From: Blastococcus sp. CT_GayMR19
Lineage (GTDB): Bacteria; Actinomycetota; Actinomycetes; Mycobacteriales; Geodermatophilaceae
NCBI RefSeq assembly: GCF_004570385.1
Contig: NZ_SPQL01000021.1
Span: 1 to 51,979 of the forward strand
Length of the DNA stretch: 51,979 bases
Reading direction: 5' to 3'
A program made the translations under genes and the position numbers. Shown here piece after piece: positions 1-7,967 of this stretch. Positions within the stretch are counted from its first letter, which is position 1, and every line of letters begins with the position of its first letter. The notes beneath the pieces were generated by a model. It was not told the origin of the DNA. It made no database searches and saw only the letters and a program-made list of their open reading frames with translations.

Positions 1-213
1 CCACGGCGCCGGGCCCCACGGGGCCTGACCCCCCGGAGGGTTCGGCGGCGGCCAGGGTCCGCCGGCCCACGGCGCGGGCTGCCACGGCGCGCGCTGCCAC
101 GGGGCGGGCTGCCACGGTGCGGGGGCCCACTGGCCCGGCTCCGGTCGCTGGGTCGGGGGCGGACCGCTGTAGGACTCGTCGCCCGCCGCCGTCCCGGAAG
201 TCGGTTCGCTCAT
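1..213 (-). CDS. N-terminal part of a Pro/Trp/Gln-rich protein (cut by window edge)
   Basis: An open frame of 71 codons runs from an ATG at 213 off the left edge without a stop. The ATG overlaps the TGA of gltX (ATGA), so the gene is probably translationally coupled to it. The visible part is a low-complexity, probably disordered tail beginning [12 protein letters not shown], followed by repeated APWQP-like units rich in Pro, Trp and Gln. In actinobacteria such tails often precede a multi-spanning membrane domain, but no such domain lies inside the window and I cannot name the family. The DNA shows the same unit as a roughly 16-bp imperfect repeat (about positions 60-125). Confidence 0.75.
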   Translation of the reverse strand, partial: MSEPTSGTAAGDESYSGPPPTQRPEPGQWAPAPWQPAPWQRAPWQPAPWAGGPWPPPNPPGGQAPWGPAPW

Positions 214-1694
214 CCGGCGGACTGGCCGGTCAACTCGCGCGCGGCCGCCAGCCGGCCCAGCGTGCGGTCCCTGCCGAGCAGCTCGATCGACTCGTACAGC
301 GGCGGGGAGACCGTGCGGCCGCTCACCGCCACGCGCACCGGACCGAAGGCCTGCCGCGGCTTGCGGCCCAGGCCGTCGACCAGCGCCGTCCTCAGCGCCT
401 CCTCGATCGCGGCCGTCGACCAGTCGGCCAGCTCGGACAGCGCCGTCGTCGCCGCGTCGAGCACCTCGGCGGCGTCCGGCCCGGACAGCTGCTTCTCGGC
501 CGCGGCCGGCTCGATCTCGACGTCGTCGACGAACAGGAAGCGCAGGAGACCCACGGCCTCCGACAGGACGATCATGCGCTCCTGGGCCATGGGGGCGATC
601 GCCGCCAGCACGCGCCGCTGCTCCGCCGTCGGCGGCTCGCTCACCAGACCGGCCGCGGCCAGGTACGGCGTGACCCGCTCGGTGAACTCCTCGACCGGCA
701 GGGCGCGCAGGTGGGTGGCGTTGATCGCCTCGGCCTTCTTGAGGTCGAAGCGCGCGGGGTTGGCGCTCACCCGCGTGACGTCGAAGGCCTCGACCAGCTC
801 CGCCATCGAGAAGATGTCGCGGTCCTCGGCGATCGACCAGCCGAGCAGGGCCAGGTAGTTGACCAGGCCCTCGGGCAGGAACCCGCGCTCCCGGTAGACG
901 TCGAGATTGGACGTGGGGTCGCGCTTGGAGAGCTTCCGGGTGCCCTCGCCGGTGACCAGCGGAAGGTGCCCGAACCGCGGCGTGCCCGAGGCGACCCCGA
1001 TGTCGGTGAGCGCGGCGTAGAGCGCCAGCTGGCGCGGGGTCGAGGGCAGCAGGTCCTCACCGCGGAGCACGTCGGTGATGCCCATCAGGGCGTCGTCCAC
1101 GGGGTTGACGAAGGGGTACAGCGGAACGCCGTTGCCCCGGACGAGGACGAAGTCGGGCACTGCGCCCGCCGCGAACCGGACCTCTCCACGGACGAGATCG
1201 GTCCACGTCAGGTCCTCGTCGGGCATCTTCAGCCGCAGGACCGGCTCGCGGCCCTCGGCGCGGAAGGCGGCCTTCTGCTCGTCGGTGAGGAAGCGGTCGG
1301 CGTTGTCGTAGCCGAGCTTCGGGTCCTGCCCGGCGGCTCGGCGGCGGACGTCGACCTCCTCGTTGGTGGAGAAGGACTCGTAGGCGTGCCCGGCGACGAG
1401 CAGCTTCGCGGCCACCTCGCGGTAGATGTCGTGCCGCTCCGACTGCCGGTAGGGCCCGTGTGGTCCGCCGACCTCGGGGCCCTCGTCCCAGTCCAGGCCC
1501 AGCCAGCGGAGGGAGTCGAGGAGATGGCGGTAGGACTCCTCGGAGTCGCGGGACGCGTCGGTGTCCTCGATGCGGAAGACGAACGTGCCTCCGGTGTGGC
1601 GGGCGTGCGCCCAGTTGAACAGCGCCGTCCGGATCAGCCCGACGTGGACGAGTCCGGTCGGCGACGGGCAGAAGCGGGTGCGCACACCACTCAT
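210..1694 (-). CDS. gltX: Glutamate--tRNA ligase
   Basis: Charges tRNA-Glu with glutamate in the cytoplasm (class I aminoacyl-tRNA synthetase). The ATG at 1694 gives 494 residues, the normal length for bacterial GltX. The N-terminus holds the class I HIGH-like signature ([11 protein letters not shown]), the Rossmann catalytic domain follows with IEDTD, and the KMSKS-like loop is RKLSKRD near the middle. The last third is the helical anticodon-binding region. The start was chosen because homology begins at [12 protein letters not shown] and the ATG overlaps the TGA of the upstream FAH-fold gene. The downstream gene is coupled in the same way, giving a three-gene leftward operon. Confidence 0.97.
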   Translation of the reverse strand: MSGVRTRFCPSPTGLVHVGLIRTALFNWAHARHTGGTFVFRIEDTDASRDSEESYRHLLDSLRWLGLDWDEGPEVGGPHGPYRQSERHDIYREVAAKLLVAGHAYESFSTNEEVDVRRRAAGQDPKLGYDNADRFLTDEQKAAFRAEGREPVLRLKMPDEDLTWTDLVRGEVRFAAGAVPDFVLVRGNGVPLYPFVNPVDDALMGITDVLRGEDLLPSTPRQLALYAALTDIGVASGTPRFGHLPLVTGEGTRKLSKRDPTSNLDVYRERGFLPEGLVNYLALLGWSIAEDRDIFSMAELVEAFDVTRVSANPARFDLKKAEAINATHLRALPVEEFTERVTPYLAAAGLVSEPPTAEQRRVLAAIAPMAQERMIVLSEAVGLLRFLFVDDVEIEPAAAEKQLSGPDAAEVLDAATTALSELADWSTAAIEEALRTALVDGLGRKPRQAFGPVRVAVSGRTVSPPLYESIELLGRDRTLGRLAAARELTGQSAG

Positions 1695-2503
1695 CGGGCG
1701 CCGCCCGCGGTGGAGACGCCCTCGGCCTCGGCGACGGTGTTGGTGAGCGTGCCCAGCCCCTCGATGGAGCACTCCACCCGCTGACCCGGACGGATCGGGC
1801 CGACGCCGGACGGCGTCCCGGTGAGGACGACGTCACCGGGGAGCAGCGTCATGACCTGCGAGATGTAGGAGATCAGCGTGGGCAGCCCGAAGATCAGCTG
1901 GCTGGTGCGGCCGGACTGGCGCGGTGCGCCGTCGACCGTGCAGCTGATCTCGAGATCGGCCGGGTCCAGCCCCAGCGCGCCGAGATCGGTCTCGATCCAG
2001 GGCCCGAGCGGGCAGAAGGAGTCGAAGCCCTTGGCGCGGGTCCACTGCCCGTCGGACTTCTGCATGTCCCGCTCGCTGACGTCGTTGCCGATCGTGTAGC
2101 CGAAGACGCTGGCCATGGCCTGCTCCTCGGTCACGTTGCGGGCCCCCCGGGCGCCGATGACGACGCCGAGCTCGACCTCGTGGTGCACGTTGGTGCTGCC
2201 CGGCGGGATCCGGATGGCGTCGCCGGGGCCGATCACCGCCGTCGAGGGCTTGAGGAAGATCAGCGGGGCCTTCGGTGCGTCCCCGGTGTCCATCTCCGCG
2301 ATGTGCTCGGCGTAGTTCTTGCCGATGCAGACCACCTTGCTCGGCAGGATCGGGGACAGCAGCCGGATGTCGGCCTGCGCGTAGCGGGCCCCGGTGAAGG
2401 AGATCCGGCCGAACGGGTGGCCCTCGATCTGGGCGACCTGGCCGTCCCCGTCGAGAACGCCGAAGGACATGCCCTGAGGTGAGGCGAAGCGGACGATGCG
2501 CAC
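1691..2503 (-). CDS. Fumarylacetoacetate hydrolase family protein
   Basis: Member of the FAH superfamily, metal-dependent enzymes that hydrolyse or decarboxylate acylpyruvates and related dicarbonyls. It has 270 residues. The middle contains the family's metal-binding region ([11 protein letters not shown], then NDVSERDMQ), and the C-terminal part has the usual [14 protein letters not shown]. In actinobacteria this gene commonly sits directly before gltX, as here with an ATGA overlap. The start is GTG at 2503. A -10-like TAACCT at 2515-2510 lies six bases before it, so the mRNA is probably leaderless. The exact substrate cannot be told from sequence. Confidence 0.93.
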   Translation of the reverse strand: MRIVRFASPQGMSFGVLDGDGQVAQIEGHPFGRISFTGARYAQADIRLLSPILPSKVVCIGKNYAEHIAEMDTGDAPKAPLIFLKPSTAVIGPGDAIRIPPGSTNVHHEVELGVVIGARGARNVTEEQAMASVFGYTIGNDVSERDMQKSDGQWTRAKGFDSFCPLGPWIETDLGALGLDPADLEISCTVDGAPRQSGRTSQLIFGLPTLISYISQVMTLLPGDVVLTGTPSGVGPIRPGQRVECSIEGLGTLTNTVAEAEGVSTAGGAR

Positions 2504-2547
2504 GTCCCGAGGTTAGTCGGGTGCGGTTCCTGCCTACCGTGCCCGTC
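2504..2547. promoter_or_regulatory. Compact divergent promoter for two probably leaderless mRNAs
   Basis: Only 44 bases separate the divergent starts at 2503 (minus) and 2548 (plus). On the minus strand TAACCT (2515-2510) ends six bases before the GTG. On the plus strand TACCGT (2535-2540) ends seven bases before the ATG. Both match the TANNNT -10 pattern at the distance expected if transcription starts at or next to the start codon. No Shine-Dalgarno sequence precedes either start. The -35 regions would overlap. Confidence 0.5.
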
Positions 2548-2928
2548 ATGGCCTGCCGCTTCACCGAGCTCGTCGTCGACTGCCGCGACCCGGACACCCT
2601 CGCCGCCTTCTGGGCGGCGGTCCTGGACTACCGGGTCCTCTCGCGCGACGAGGACGGCGCCGTCGAGATCGGCCCGGAGGCCGGGTTCGGGGGCCCCGCG
2701 CCCACGCTCGTCTTCGGGCCGGTGCCCGACCCGACGCCGGGCAAGGTGCGGCTGCACATCGACCTCAACGCCACCGACCGCGACCAGGACGCCGAGCTGG
2801 AGCGCCTGCTCGAGCTCGGCGCGACCCGCGCGGACGTCGGCCAGACCGGCGGGGAGGGCTGGCACGTGCTGGCCGACCCGGAGGGCAACCAGTTCTGCCT
2901 GCTCCGGCGCCGGCTCGATCCGTTGTAA
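2548..2928 (+). CDS. VOC (glyoxalase-fold) family protein
   Basis: Small cytosolic protein of 126 residues with one glyoxalase/bleomycin-resistance fold. It begins MACRFTELVVDCRDPDTLAAFW, typical of this actinobacterial family, and ends with the strand DPEGNQFCLL that usually carries the last metal ligand of the fold. The ATG at 2548 starts exactly where family homology begins; the open frame upstream has no conserved sequence. It is likely leaderless. It ends with the only TAA stop in the window. Function unknown; members include lyases, dioxygenases and binding proteins. Confidence 0.85.
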   Translation: MACRFTELVVDCRDPDTLAAFWAAVLDYRVLSRDEDGAVEIGPEAGFGGPAPTLVFGPVPDPTPGKVRLHIDLNATDRDQDAELERLLELGATRADVGQTGGEGWHVLADPEGNQFCLLRRRLDPL

Positions 2929-2935
2929 TACCCGG

Positions 2936-3265
2936 GTGATCCTCATCGTCGTCAAGTTCCCCGTCCGCCCCGAGCGTGCCGAGGAGTGGTCGGCACTGGC
3001 CGCCGGCTACGCCCGCGCCGTCGACGCGGAGGACGGCAGTCTCTTCTTCGAGTGGTCGCGAAGCGTCGGGGAGGCCGAGACCTGGGTCTGCGTCGAGGGC
3101 TTCCGCGACGGTGACGCCGGCGCCGCCCACGTGCGGACGCAGGCGTTCAAGGACTTCGTCGAGCGGGCGCCCGACCTCGTCGCCGCGCAGCCGCAGATCA
3201 TCTACGTCGACGCGCCCGACCTGGCCGGCTGGGGCCCCATGGGCGAGATCCGGCCCCGCGACTGA
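2936..3265 (+). CDS. Antibiotic biosynthesis monooxygenase (ABM/YgiN-like) domain protein
   Basis: A 109-residue protein with a single ABM ferredoxin-like alpha-beta barrel (MILIVVKFPVRPE, then LFFEWSRSV, then VEGFRDGDAGAAHVRTQAF). Such proteins are dimeric and include quinol monooxygenases, heme-degrading enzymes and proteins of unknown role. It starts at GTG 2936, seven bases after the VOC gene, so the two probably form an operon. It ends seven bases before the convergent stop of cimA, leaving no room for a separate terminator. Confidence 0.85.
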   Translation: MILIVVKFPVRPERAEEWSALAAGYARAVDAEDGSLFFEWSRSVGEAETWVCVEGFRDGDAGAAHVRTQAFKDFVERAPDLVAAQPQIIYVDAPDLAGWGPMGEIRPRD

Positions 3266-3272
3266 CCCGCGG

Positions 3273-4865
3273 TCAGGTCCGCGCCGGGGCGCGGTGGCGG
3301 ACCGCGTAGGTGAGGGCATCCACCAGGGCGTGCCAGGAGGCCTCGACGATGTTCGAGTGGACGCCCACCGTCGTCCACTCCCCCACGCCGTCGGTGGTGT
3401 CGATGAGCACCCGCGTGGTCGCGCTGGTGCCGCCCTTCCACCCCAGGATGCGGACCTTGTAGTCGGCCAGCGAGACCTCGGCCAGGTACGGGTGCCGACT
3501 CACCAGCGCCTGCCGCAGGGCGTTGTCCAGGGCGTTGACGGGACCGTTGCCCTCCGCGGTGCTGATGATGCGCTCGCCGTCGACGTGCACCTTGACCGTC
3601 GCCTCGCTCACGACGACGCCGTTCCCCCAGTGCTCGACCGACGTCTTGTAGCTCTCCAGCTCGAACAGCGGCTCCGGGGCACCCGGCAGCTGGGCGCGGA
3701 GCAGGAGCTCGAAGGACGCGTCGGCCGCCTCGAACGACCACCCGTCGGCCTCGAGCACCTTCACCTGGTCCACCACCCGGCCGATGGCGTCCGCCTGCCC
3801 GGCGAGGTCCACGCCCAGCTCGCGTCCCTTGAGCTCCACCGATGCCCGCCCGGCCATCTCGGTCACCAGGATCCGCATGTCGTTGCCCACGACCGCCGGA
3901 TCGAGGTGGTTGTAGAGCTCCGGGCTCACCTTGATCGCGCTGGCGTGCAGCCCGGCCTTGTGCGCGAAGGCCGAGTGACCGACGTAGGGCTGATGGTCGT
4001 CGGGGGCGATGTTGGCCAGCTCGGCGATCGCGTGGCTCACCCGCTGCAGCTCCGGCAGGCACTCCGGCGGCACCACGGGCAGGTGCATCTTCACGGCGAG
4101 GTTGGCGATCAGCGAGAACGTGTCGGCGTTGCCGGCCCGCTCGCCGTAGCCGTTCGCCGTCCCCTGGACGTGGGTGACCCCGGCCTCGACGGCCGCGAGA
4201 GAATTGGCGACGGCGCAGCCGGTGTCGTCCTGGCAGTGGATGCCGAGCTTCCCGCTCACCCGCGCCCGGACGTCGGCGACCACCCGGCCGAGGCCCATCG
4301 GCAGCATCCCGCCGTTGGTGTCGCACATGACACCGACCTCGGCCCCGGCGCCGAAGGCGGCCTCCAGCACCCGGACGCCGTAGTCGGGATCGGCCGCGTA
4401 GCCGTCGAAGAAGTGCTCGCAGTCGAGGAACACCCGGCGGCCGTGGCCGACGAAGAAGGCCACCGTGTCGGCGACCATCGCGAGGTTCTCCTCGAGCGTC
4501 GTCCGCAGGGCCTCCCGGACGTGCCGGACGTCGGACTTGGCGACCAGGCACACCACCGGGGTCTCCGCGTCGAGCAGCGCCCGCACCTGGAGGTCCTCCT
4601 CCACGCGGACGCCGGCCTTACGGGTGGCCCCGAAGGCGACGAGCAGGGCGTGGCGGAGCTTGAGCTCGGTGCGCGCTCTGGCGAAGAACTCGGTGTCCTT
4701 CGGCAGGGCGCCCGGCCAGCCGCCCTCGATGAAGCCGACACCCACCTCGTCCATCAGGCGGGCCACGGCCAGCTTGTCGGCGACGGAGTAGCTCACGCCT
4801 TCGCGCTGGGCCCCGTCGCGCAGGGTCGTGTCGAAGACGTGGAAGTCGGTGCTGGTGCTGGCCAC
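3273..4865 (-). CDS. cimA: Citramalate synthase
   Basis: Condenses pyruvate with acetyl-CoA to (R)-citramalate, the first step of the threonine-independent route to isoleucine. It has 530 residues: an N-terminal HMGL-like TIM barrel with DTTLRDGAQREG at residues 13-24 and the metal-site motif HCQDDTGCA, a linker, and a C-terminal LeuA-type dimer/allosteric domain. Length and the QREG signature favour citramalate synthase over 2-isopropylmalate synthase. The start is GTG 4865 with GGAG six bases upstream. The preceding leader has three consecutive Ile codons and an attenuator, independently pointing to isoleucine as the end product. Confidence 0.93.
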   Translation of the reverse strand: MASTSTDFHVFDTTLRDGAQREGVSYSVADKLAVARLMDEVGVGFIEGGWPGALPKDTEFFARARTELKLRHALLVAFGATRKAGVRVEEDLQVRALLDAETPVVCLVAKSDVRHVREALRTTLEENLAMVADTVAFFVGHGRRVFLDCEHFFDGYAADPDYGVRVLEAAFGAGAEVGVMCDTNGGMLPMGLGRVVADVRARVSGKLGIHCQDDTGCAVANSLAAVEAGVTHVQGTANGYGERAGNADTFSLIANLAVKMHLPVVPPECLPELQRVSHAIAELANIAPDDHQPYVGHSAFAHKAGLHASAIKVSPELYNHLDPAVVGNDMRILVTEMAGRASVELKGRELGVDLAGQADAIGRVVDQVKVLEADGWSFEAADASFELLLRAQLPGAPEPLFELESYKTSVEHWGNGVVVSEATVKVHVDGERIISTAEGNGPVNALDNALRQALVSRHPYLAEVSLADYKVRILGWKGGTSATTRVLIDTTDGVGEWTTVGVHSNIVEASWHALVDALTYAVRHRAPART

Positions 4866-4906
4866 GGTGTTCTCCAGAGCGGTGACGTGTGCGGGCCCGA
4901 CAAACG

Positions 4907-4934
4907 AAAAAGACCCCCCGGTTACGGGAGGTCT
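4907..4934 (-). terminator. Rho-independent attenuator terminator upstream of cimA
   Basis: On the minus strand the arm at 4934-4925 pairs over 10 bp (one G-U) with 4920-4911 around a four-base loop, followed directly by five T (4911-4907). It lies between the leader peptide stop (4962) and the cimA start (4865). It is one of very few hairpins in the window with a U tract, which fits a real intrinsic terminator in a GC-rich genome. Confidence 0.85.
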
Positions 4935-4962
4935 GCGCGCAGTCGGGGAGCTGACTGCGCGC
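4935..4962 (-). promoter_or_regulatory. Pause/anti-antiterminator hairpin of the cimA attenuator
   Basis: A perfect 10-bp stem (4962-4953 with 4944-4935) encloses an eight-base loop. Its 5' arm begins at the last base of the leader-peptide stop codon, so a ribosome on the leader would mask it. The loop plus one stem base (4951-4944) can instead pair over eight positions, two of them G-U, with the 3' arm of the terminator (4920-4913). That is a plausible antiterminator excluding both other structures. The pairing was found by eye; no energies were calculated. Confidence 0.7.
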
Positions 4963-4994
4963 TAGCTGATGATGATCGAGCCGGTCATGTGCAT
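4962..4994 (-). CDS. Isoleucine leader peptide MHMTGSIIIS
   Basis: A ten-codon frame (ATG 4994, TAG 4962) encodes MHMTGSIIIS with three consecutive ATC Ile codons three codons before the end. It lies 97 bases before cimA and directly before a hairpin and a U-tailed terminator, the layout of a ribosome-mediated attenuator. With scarce Ile-tRNA the ribosome would stall on the ATC run and transcription would continue into cimA. No Shine-Dalgarno sequence is seen; a -10-like TTTACT ends eight bases upstream, suggesting a leaderless start. Confidence 0.8.
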   Translation of the reverse strand: MHMTGSIIIS

Positions 4995-5002
4995 CGCGCA
5001 CG

Positions 5003-5008
5003 AGTAAA
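5003..5008 (-). promoter_or_regulatory. Putative -10 element for the cimA leader transcript
   Basis: TTTACT on the minus strand at 5008-5003 is the only AT-rich hexamer in an otherwise almost pure GC stretch. It ends eight bases before the leader ATG at 4994. No good -35 element is visible (TTCGCG lies 16 bases upstream). Confidence 0.4.
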
Positions 5009-5103
5009 GCACGACCGCGCGCGTCGCGAACGCTATGCCCTCTCAGTCCCCGCCGACTCGCTCGGGGCCAGCGGGCGGTGACCCCGGCGACACACGCCGA
5101 GCA

Positions 5104-5142
5104 GGCCCTGGACCAGGACGTCGTCCTCGCCCTGGCCAGGCC
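5104..5142. terminator. Terminator-like imperfect hairpin after the selenoprotein gene
   Basis: Nested inverted repeats downstream of the TGA at 5154: an outer pair near 5104-5111 / 5136-5142 and an inner pair AGGAC 5115-5119 / GTCCT 5123-5127. There is no U tract, so it may only slow polymerase or protect the mRNA end. It is the only structure I see between this operon and the cimA promoter. Confidence 0.35.
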
Positions 5143-5153
5143 CGTCCACGGCG

Positions 5154-6152
5154 TCACATCGGAGCGGAGCCGTCCTGGTCGCCCGATCCTCCGGCCCGCC
5201 CGTCGACATCCGTCGACGACGAGAACTCCCGGTGCGACTCGGGACCGTCGGCCTCGACGAGCAGTCGAAGTGCCGCTTCGACCACCGCCCGCTGACGCGC
5301 CCGGTCACCGACCGGGCCGATCGTGCGGCCCATGAGATGGGGCGTGACGAGTACCCGTGGCACACGCAGCCGCCCTGCAACGTGTGCGAAGACCCGGCTG
5401 AACACCGACACCGTGGGGATCCCTGCCGCCTCGAGGGCGCGTGCGACGAGTCCGACCGACCCGTGGCACACCGGCTAGGTCGCGACGAGCAGGCAGGCAT
5501 CCACCCCGTCGGCCCGTAGTCGCTGCGCCCACTCCGGAGCGACCTGCTCCCGAAGCCTCACCTGGGAAGTGGCGCCGGTGAAGGCGAAGTGGTCCTCGGC
5601 AAGGACGAACGCGCCCTCGGCCGCCATCTCGCGCAGGACCGCCAGCGGGAAGACGGTCCCCGGATCCCGCTGGGCGGTGCGCGCGTCGTAGCCGGGATGG
5701 CGGGCGGTGATCGCTGAGTCCGGCGTGTCCTTCGGGATGACCGAGAGCGTCGGGGCGCCTCGCAGGAAGTCCTTGATCATCGTCAGCGACTCCTGCTGGG
5801 TCGGCCCGTCCGGGCCCATCGGGTCGTCGTCGACGCGGAACACTCCGCCCGCCGACATCAGCGCCAGCCGCAGGTTCGCCAGCTCCCCAGGCAACGGAGC
5901 GAACGGCGCGTCGTCAACCGTCGGGGCACTGTCCTCCGCATAGGCCGCGACCTGCGCCTCGTACACCGCCTGACCGACCGCAGCCAGGTCCCCCGTGTCG
6001 AGGGCCTCTCCCAGCCGGGCCAGGACGCCCGCGACGGCGTCGGCGGCCGGTTCGTCGTCCATCCTGGCCAGGAACTTGAACTGCATGTCCGAGTACCGGC
6101 CGTAGTAGAAGGATTTCCGGAAGTCCTCGAACGTCATGGGGTGCTCAGCCAT
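5154..6152 (-). CDS. Selenoprotein B (GrdB/PrdB-like) family protein, Sec encoded by UAG
   Basis: Read through an in-frame TAG (5477-5475), this is a 332-residue protein with the TAG as residue 226. The part before it (MTFEDFRKSFYYGRYSDMQFKF...) and the part after (PVCHGSVGLVARALEAAGIPTV...) belong to one family, the glycine/betaine/sarcosine/D-proline reductase selenoprotein B-like proteins. From memory, members carry U-P-V-C-H at this place, normally with UGA for U. Here it reads T-[TAG]-P-V-C-H, so a UxxC redox motif results. A SECIS-like hairpin starts three bases after the TAG. Conventional calling would give a truncated 225-residue protein. It is the last gene of the leftward catabolic set, 120 bases after the HIBADH-like gene; its reaction in aerobes is unknown. 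An alternative ATG lies at 6137. Confidence 0.88.
5439..5471 (-). promoter_or_regulatory. SECIS-like hairpin after the UAG codon of the selenoprotein B-like gene
   Basis: In the mRNA (minus strand), GUGUGC (5471-5466) pairs with GCACGC (5444-5439). After a symmetric two-by-two internal loop, CGGGUC (5463-5458) pairs with GACUCG (5452-5447), closing a five-base loop GGUCG (5457-5453). The loop begins 17 bases after the UAG. As I recall E. coli fdhF, its SECIS has a loop AGGUCU also 17 bases after the Sec codon, so position and the GGUC core agree. Pairing was traced by hand. Confidence 0.75.
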
Positions 6153-6272
6153 GGCTGTTCCGTTCCTGTCGCTCGATATCCGTCAGGCGGTGTACGTCAT
6201 CGTCCTGCCCGTGCGCCCGAGGCCTGACACACCCTGCCGTCCCTCCAGCCCGAGCGTCCGAGCATTCGCGGC

Positions 6273-7136
6273 TCACACGTGGTCGGTCGCGAATCCCTCG
6301 AAGATCGCGGCACTGTCCACCGCGTTCGGGTCGGCCACCCGGTCGGCGGCGACCTCCAGCGTCTCCCGCACCGCGGTCATGATCCGTGCGGAGATTCCCG
6401 CGGACCGCAGCCCCTCCTCGATGAGGCCGCTGTCCTTGAGTGCTCCGGAGAGGGCGAAGCTCACCGGGTACTCATGGCTGGTCATCGAGCCACCCTTGAG
6501 CGTGGCGTACGGGCTGGCGAGGGGGCCGCCTTCGATGGCCGCGAAGAACTCCTGCGGGTCGACGCCGAGCTCGCCCGCGAGCGCGATCGACTGCGCGACG
6601 CCCGCGACGAGCATGAGCACCCACGCGTTGCAGGCCAGCTTCAGCCGGCTGCCGGCACCTGCCTCGCCCAGCCAGAGGGTCTTCTTCCCGAGCGCCTCGA
6701 ACACCGGCGCCAGCCGGGCGCGGGCGCTCTCGCTGCCGGACGCGAGCAGCACCAGCGTCCCGTCCTCGGCCGGCTTCCTGGTGCCGAGGACGGGACAGTC
6801 CACCAGCTCCAGGCCGAGTTCGCGGGCGACGGCGATCGTGCGGTCGACGCCTTCCAAGCCCACCGTGGCCGTCTGCAGCCACACCGTGCCGGGAGCCGGT
6901 GCGGCCCGGCGGATCGCCTCGATGACTGTGTCGGCGTCGAGGAGGATGGTGAGCACCACGTCGGCGCCGGCTGCGGCGGTGGCCGGTGAGTCGCAGGGCT
7001 CCGCCCCCGAGTCGGCCAGTGCCCGCGCCTTGTCGCCGTCCCGGTTCCACACCCGCACGGGAAAGCCCGCCCGGCGCAGGGACCGGACCATGCCGGCCCC
7101 CATGGTCCCCGCGCCGAGCACCGCTACAGACGGCAT
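6273..7136 (-). CDS. NAD(P)-dependent oxidoreductase, 3-hydroxyisobutyrate dehydrogenase family
   Basis: A 287-residue member of the beta-hydroxyacid dehydrogenase family (HIBADH, tartronate semialdehyde reductase, imine reductases). The N-terminal Rossmann fold shows GAGTMG at residues 8-13. The catalytic lysine is in the family motif at K166 with N170 (SRLKLACNAW). The C-terminal half is the helical domain. The start ATG 7136 shares its A with the TGA of the cyclase gene. It probably oxidises a hydroxyacid or reduces a semialdehyde in the pathway of this operon; substrate unknown. Confidence 0.9.
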   Translation of the reverse strand: MPSVAVLGAGTMGAGMVRSLRRAGFPVRVWNRDGDKARALADSGAEPCDSPATAAAGADVVLTILLDADTVIEAIRRAAPAPGTVWLQTATVGLEGVDRTIAVARELGLELVDCPVLGTRKPAEDGTLVLLASGSESARARLAPVFEALGKKTLWLGEAGAGSRLKLACNAWVLMLVAGVAQSIALAGELGVDPQEFFAAIEGGPLASPYATLKGGSMTSHEYPVSFALSGALKDSGLIEEGLRSAGISARIMTAVRETLEVAADRVADPNAVDSAAIFEGFATDHV

Positions 7137-7822
7137 CACTCGACGAGAGCCACGGCCCGGTTCGGGCCGCCGTGCGCACCGATCACCTTGAGCGGGAAGC
7201 CGGCGAACGTGAACCGCGTGTTCACGACCTTGTCCAGGTTCGCGAGGTTCTCGTAGTGGGTGATGTGCTCGCGCCGGCACATCATGTGCACCGGGTAGGT
7301 CTTGCTGGCCGGGTTGTCCGGCGTCGGGCTGTCCACCCCGAAGGTCTTGACGCCGCGCTCGACGATCCACTCCGCGGCCGACGCGCCCAGGCCCGCGAAG
7401 TCGGTCAGGTAGCGCTTGTCCCCGGCGAACTTGTTCCAGGTGCCGGTGTGGAAGAGCACGATGTCGCCCCGGCGGACGTCCACCGGCGACTCGGCCTCGA
7501 TGCGGTCCAGGTCCTCGGCGGTGATGTCGGTCTGCGGCTCGAAGGACGTCACGTCGAGGCACACCGCGGTCCCGTAGAACAGCTCGAGCGGCATCTGGTC
7601 GATCGTCTCCGCGCCCTCGGCAGGGTCGAGGTGGGAGAAGGAGTCGACGTGGGTCGGGCCGTTGTCGTTGAGGATGAAGCCGGTGGTCTGGAAGGAGAAG
7701 CCGCCCTCGAACCGCGGGGCGGTCTCCTCGTGCGTGACGTGCTCGAACTGGACGGTCTTGAGGTGCCCCGGGTAGACCTTCATGCCCTCGTAGATGTCCT
7801 GCGACAGGTCGATGATCTGCAT
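7136..7822 (-). CDS. Cyclase family (kynurenine formamidase-like) metal-dependent hydrolase
   Basis: A 228-residue protein of the cyclase/KynB fold, enzymes that hydrolyse formamides, lactones, isatin and related cyclic amides using a bound divalent metal. The family motif HxGTHxDxPxH appears in variant form as NGPTHVDSFSH. The start ATG 7822 has a strong Shine-Dalgarno (GAGGAGCGAGC) and begins MQIIDLSQDIYEGM, matching the family N-terminus; the open frame further upstream is not conserved. It is coupled to the HIBADH-like gene. Confidence 0.9.
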   Translation of the reverse strand: MQIIDLSQDIYEGMKVYPGHLKTVQFEHVTHEETAPRFEGGFSFQTTGFILNDNGPTHVDSFSHLDPAEGAETIDQMPLELFYGTAVCLDVTSFEPQTDITAEDLDRIEAESPVDVRRGDIVLFHTGTWNKFAGDKRYLTDFAGLGASAAEWIVERGVKTFGVDSPTPDNPASKTYPVHMMCRREHITHYENLANLDKVVNTRFTFAGFPLKVIGAHGGPNRAVALVE

Positions 7823-7967
7823 GCTCGCTCCTCGTGGATGGGGGTGCTGGGCCGAACCCCCGGCCAGTGCCGGGGAAGACATGGTCAGTGGATCGTGTCG
7901 GGCACCTGACGGGCCCGCCATGTGCGGGACGACATCGGGCAGGTCACTCCTCTGTCGGTCCGGCCAA

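Noticed and set aside
5154-5471. Separate small gene starting at GTG 5471
   Set aside because: It is the C-terminal half of the selenoprotein B-like family and begins inside the UxxC motif, with no Shine-Dalgarno.
5154-6152. Pseudogene or nonsense-mutated gene
   Set aside because: Both sides of the TAG stay in one frame, keep family motifs and normal codon use, the TAG sits at the Sec position, and a second gene shows the same pattern.
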